From G963667675 sp965249215 (GTDB lineage: Bacteria; Chloroflexota; Dehalococcoidia; Lucifugimonadales; UBA3495): a stretch of DNA of 64,000 bases. Below the pieces are notes generated by a model. That model was not told the DNA's origin. It saw only the letters and a program-made list of their open reading frames with translations, and searched no databases. A program made the position numbers and the translations under genes. The stretch covers positions 1,302,001 to 1,366,000 of the forward strand of contig CBDFLN010000002.1 in NCBI GenBank assembly GCA_965249215.1, written 5' to 3'. Positions 61,477-64,000 of the stretch are shown here, piece by piece. Within the stretch, counting starts at the first letter, position 1. Every line of letters starts with the position of its first letter.

Positions 61477-62280
61477 ATGTCTACCACCGCTACCACATGG
61501 ACCGAAGAGATACTCAATGTGGCCGGGACCGAGCTCCAAATGGTTAGTGGAGGCACAGGAGAGCCTTTGCTGATGCTCCACGACGAAATGGGCCACCACA
61601 CCTGGCTAAAGTATCAAGAAGCCTTGGCCCAAAACTACAAAGTACACATCCCGTCTCATCCGGGTTTCGGCACGACCCCGGCATTGCCATGGATCATGAA
61701 CATGCGGGACATGGCCGGTTGGTACCTTCACGCTTTGGATGACCTTGGGTTGGGCCAGGTAAACGTCATAGGCTTCTCTCTTGGGGGGTGGCTGGCCAGC
61801 GAACTCGCCACTATGTGCCCCCACAATTTCAAAAAGCTGGTGCTGGTGGCGCCCACAGGCATCAAACCACCGGTAGGGGATATCTATGACATGTTCCTGG
61901 AGTTGGCCCGGGATTTTATAACTGAAGGCTTCTTAAACCCCGGTCAGGTAGATGAATTTCAACAGGTGTGTCCCGATGAGCCTTCGCCGGAGCAGGTTGA
62001 GGCCTGGGAAGTGGCGAGAGAAGAAGCCGCCCGGCTGGGATGGAAGCCCTATATGTACTACCCGGCACTACCCGAACTATTGCACAGGCTGAAAGGGCTG
62101 CCGACCCTCATCGTCTGGGGTCAGCAGGACGCTATAGTTCCAGTCAGCGCGGGCCAAGTTTTTCATGACTCCATCGCGGACTCGCGGCTGACGGTTCTGG
62201 AAGATTGCGGCCACCGGCCGGAGGTGGAAAAGTCAGACGAATTCGTGGGGTTGGTGCATCGATTCCTATCCGAATCGTAA
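61477..62280 (+). CDS. Alpha/beta hydrolase
   Basis: A 267-residue alpha/beta hydrolase. The nucleophile elbow is IGFSLGGWLASELA near residue 97 and the catalytic His is in EDCGHRPEVEKSDEF near residue 246; QQDAIVPVSAGQ supplies the acid. MLHDEMGHHTW near residue 33 replaces the usual HG oxyanion motif. AAGGAGAT precedes the ATG. Similar to meta-cleavage product hydrolases and haloalkane-dehalogenase-like lactonases, but the substrate is unknown. It lies between the intact IS30 and the C-terminal half element. Confidence 0.87.
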   Translation: MSTTATTWTEEILNVAGTELQMVSGGTGEPLLMLHDEMGHHTWLKYQEALAQNYKVHIPSHPGFGTTPALPWIMNMRDMAGWYLHALDDLGLGQVNVIGFSLGGWLASELATMCPHNFKKLVLVAPTGIKPPVGDIYDMFLELARDFITEGFLNPGQVDEFQQVCPDEPSPEQVEAWEVAREEAARLGWKPYMYYPALPELLHRLKGLPTLIVWGQQDAIVPVSAGQVFHDSIADSRLTVLEDCGHRPEVEKSDEFVGLVHRFLSES

Positions 62281-62586
62281 GACTCTAGGACCTGCTGGGC
62301 TTCGACGCAGAGCCTATCTCATACCGTTCCGCCATGGTTCGACGAGCTCACCAGGAATGGGACACAACCGCTCACATTGAGCGGGCAGTCGGGCTCACCA
62401 CGAACGGAAAATCCGCTCACCCTGAGCTTGTCGAAGGGTCATCCCGAGTAAAATCCTACCACCCATTGTTAAAGTCGTAAACCGGTGAACAGGGTGGATT
62501 AGCCGCCACAATACGCGGGTGATATTCCTGACCCCAGCAATAGTACCTGCCCAAATTGGAATGCTGCGCTACCGGGGAAATCCCCC
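62281..62586. other. Intergenic region with palindromic repeats and possible IS end
   Basis: From 62335 to 62440 there are units of the CGACGAGCTCACC and CCTGAGCTTGTCGAAGGGTC repeat. The segment 62480-62586, ending GGGGAAATCCCC, directly abuts the half IS30 and looks like the end of another mobile element, but I cannot name it. No gene is supported. Confidence 0.5.
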
Positions 62587-63227
62587 TCATCTACGCCCAG
62601 TTGGCGCGGACGAAGGACTACTCCTGGCGCCACTATCTGCCCCGTGGCAAGTCGAAACGAGGCTGGCGCGGGCGTAGAGGGGGCAGTCCTGCTTCCTTCA
62701 TCCCTCTCCGCCGTCCCCTGGCCGAACGTCCCCAGGACGCCGCCGACCGTCAGACCCCCGGCCACTGGGAGGCCGACCTGATGCTGTTCAGGACCTACGG
62801 CCAGGCCGTCCTGACCCTGCACGAGCGCCACTCCCGCCTCCTCATCGCTGTGAGGCCGCCGGGAAAGGCGGCCAGCCCCATCGCCAGCATCATGACACAG
62901 GTCCTGGGCGCTTTCCCGCCCCAGTGGCGGCGGACGGTTACCTTTGACAACGGGACCGAGTTCGCCCGCCATCACCAACTCCACGACCTGGGTGTCGAGA
63001 CTTTCTTCTGCGACACCCATTCGCCTTGGCAGAAGGGCGGAGTGGAGAACGCCATAGGGCGCATACGCCGGACCCTGCCTCGGAAGACGGACCTGGCGGA
63101 GTTGTTCGGCGGCCGGTTTGTGCAGCTGCTGCAGGCCTACAACAATACCCCGCGTAAATGTCTGGGCTACCGCACCCCGGCTGAATTCTTTTCAAACCAG
63201 GTGTTGCACTTGAAATGTGAATCCACC
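62587..63227 (+). mobile_element. IS30-family element, C-terminal half
   Basis: It begins TCATC (62587-62591) then continues with YAQLARTKDYSW of the IS30 transposase and runs to the terminal repeat near 63227, followed by the same CTGCTTTCGCAGG palindrome that flanks the intact element. It is in the opposite orientation to the other two IS30 copies. Confidence 0.9.
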
Positions 63228-63248
63228 TTCCTGCTTTCGCAGGAATGA
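62588..63248 (+). pseudogene. IS30-family transposase, C-terminal part
   Basis: About 219 codons covering the DDE domain (HWEADLMLF, VTFDNGTEFARH, WQKGGVENAIGRIRRTLPR) with a few substitutions compared with the intact copy (for example Phe for Cys in VETFFCDTH, and LFGGRF for LSDGRF). The N-terminal DNA-binding part is missing. The upstream open frame to 62556 belongs to the neighbouring sequence, not to the transposase. Confidence 0.88.
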
Positions 63249-63319
63249 CATGCGGGAACCGGAGCCAATAGCATTTGAATCGCCTAAGTCTGAGGAGGTT
63301 GCACCTGGGGTTTATCGTC

Positions 63320-64000
63320 CTAGATGGGCTTGCCGGTGGCCGGATCGACCTCGAAGGGGCCGGGCAACTCCAACTCTTTGGCGATCTCCCGCGTTGCAGG
63401 GATCACTTCCTCGCCCATGAGCCTCAGGCTGCGCATAGCCTCCTCGTGGGTCATGGCCCCGTCGCCGTCCCAGAAGAATACGCTGCCGGGGCGCAGGTAT
63501 TCCAGTACGTGGCGGATCTTGGGTATCACCGTCTTGGGTGTGCCGGAGATGATGTTATAGTCTTCGATCTGGGCCTCGTAGGCTTGACCGAGTATCCCTT
63601 CCACGCCGCCCCGGAACCGGGTCGCCAGCTTCTGTGTGGGCAGCACCCTGGTACGGGATGTTAGGCCCGGTAGAGTGGCCAGGCCCGGGTTCAGCGTCCC
63701 TTCGTTGCCCCGAAGGAAAGGATTGCTGGGCCCCTGGATGAACTTTCGTCCCGCTTCCTCCGCCAGTTCCTCGGTTTCATCGACATGAACTTTCCACAGG
63801 TAGGAGATGTTTTGGGGCCCGGACTGATACCCCAGTTCGGCGGCGGTGTCGTGGTATAGCTGAAAGGCCTCCTTGGTGGGCTCAAGACCGGTGGAGAGCA
63901 TTACATAAGGGATGCGTTTTTGGGCCGCCCAGATCAGGGAATCCCGGCTGACCACCCCGGGGAGCCAGATGGGCGGATGCGGTTTCTGGTAGGGCATGAC
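63320..64000 (-). CDS. LLM-class flavin-dependent oxidoreductase (runs off window)
   Basis: The C-terminal 227 residues of a luciferase-like oxidoreductase; the gene continues beyond the right edge, so the start is not seen. The segment PYQKPHPPIWLPG at the left of the fragment is typical of family members that use FMN or F420, and QIEDYNIISGTPKTVIPKIR near residue 143 precedes the final helices (SLRLMGEEVIPATREI). This is the second LLM enzyme in the window. Substrate unknown. Confidence 0.87.
   Translation of the reverse strand, partial: VMPYQKPHPPIWLPGVVSRDSLIWAAQKRIPYVMLSTGLEPTKEAFQLYHDTAAELGYQSGPQNISYLWKVHVDETEELAEEAGRKFIQGPSNPFLRGNEGTLNPGLATLPGLTSRTRVLPTQKLATRFRGGVEGILGQAYEAQIEDYNIISGTPKTVIPKIRHVLEYLRPGSVFFWDGDGAMTHEEAMRSLRLMGEEVIPATREIAKELELPGPFEVDPATGKPI

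Overview
The window is a GC-rich bacterial chromosome segment. It most likely comes from a Chloroflexota member of the Dehalococcoidia/SAR202 type. This is an inference from the solitary 16S rRNA gene (no 23S or 5S follows), Thr/Pro-rich lipoprotein linkers, two LLM-class flavin oxidoreductases, paired VOC proteins, a reductive-dehalogenase-like protein and many dispersed palindromic repeats. A 16S database search would settle it.

Left part (1-18 kb): a Nudix hydrolase; a thiolase with its DUF35 partner; a complete 1.7-kb IS1380-family element (ISa) sitting in the loop of a perfect hairpin; a VOC protein; a TPP enzyme subunit; the gltB-gltD glutamate synthase pair; rsfS; ndk; the thiL-tsaE-tsaB operon; and an assimilatory APS reductase gene. 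That last gene has a leader with a near-perfect promoter, an apparently leaderless 16-codon ORF and two terminator hairpins. The solitary 16S gene follows, with its own promoter, boxA and terminator.

Middle part (18-38 kb): a MntA/HepT pair and other toxin-antitoxin-like genes (DUF2283, two DUF433, DUF5615); a trypsin-like lipoprotein with three 72-residue tandem repeats; an SNase nuclease; VOC and LLM enzymes; a squalene/phytoene synthase; thiI; dnaA with a 21-bp-phased DnaA-box array at its 3' end (probable oriC neighbourhood); an operon for the 2-oxoacid dehydrogenase E1 and E2 subunits with lipB and an aminotransferase; and an Fpg-type glycosylase.

Island (38.4-45.3 kb): tRNA-Ala, tRNA-Arg and tRNA-Trp flank a decayed accessory region. 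It holds unknown small genes, a GmrSD-like DUF262/DUF1524 gene broken by an in-frame TAG, and a tyrosine-integrase relic beside tRNA-Trp. ridA, a broken IS630 element and the tail of a pre-peptidase-domain protein follow.

Right part (45.3-64 kb): two broken copies of a second IS1380-family element (ISb), the second carrying a copy of ISa. Between them lie a peptide ABC transporter (two permeases and a binding protein), a polysaccharide deacetylase and gene debris. Beyond them are one intact and two half IS30-family elements around a reductive-dehalogenase-like gene and an alpha/beta hydrolase. The split halves suggest a rearrangement of about 4.4 kb. The window ends inside an LLM oxidoreductase gene.
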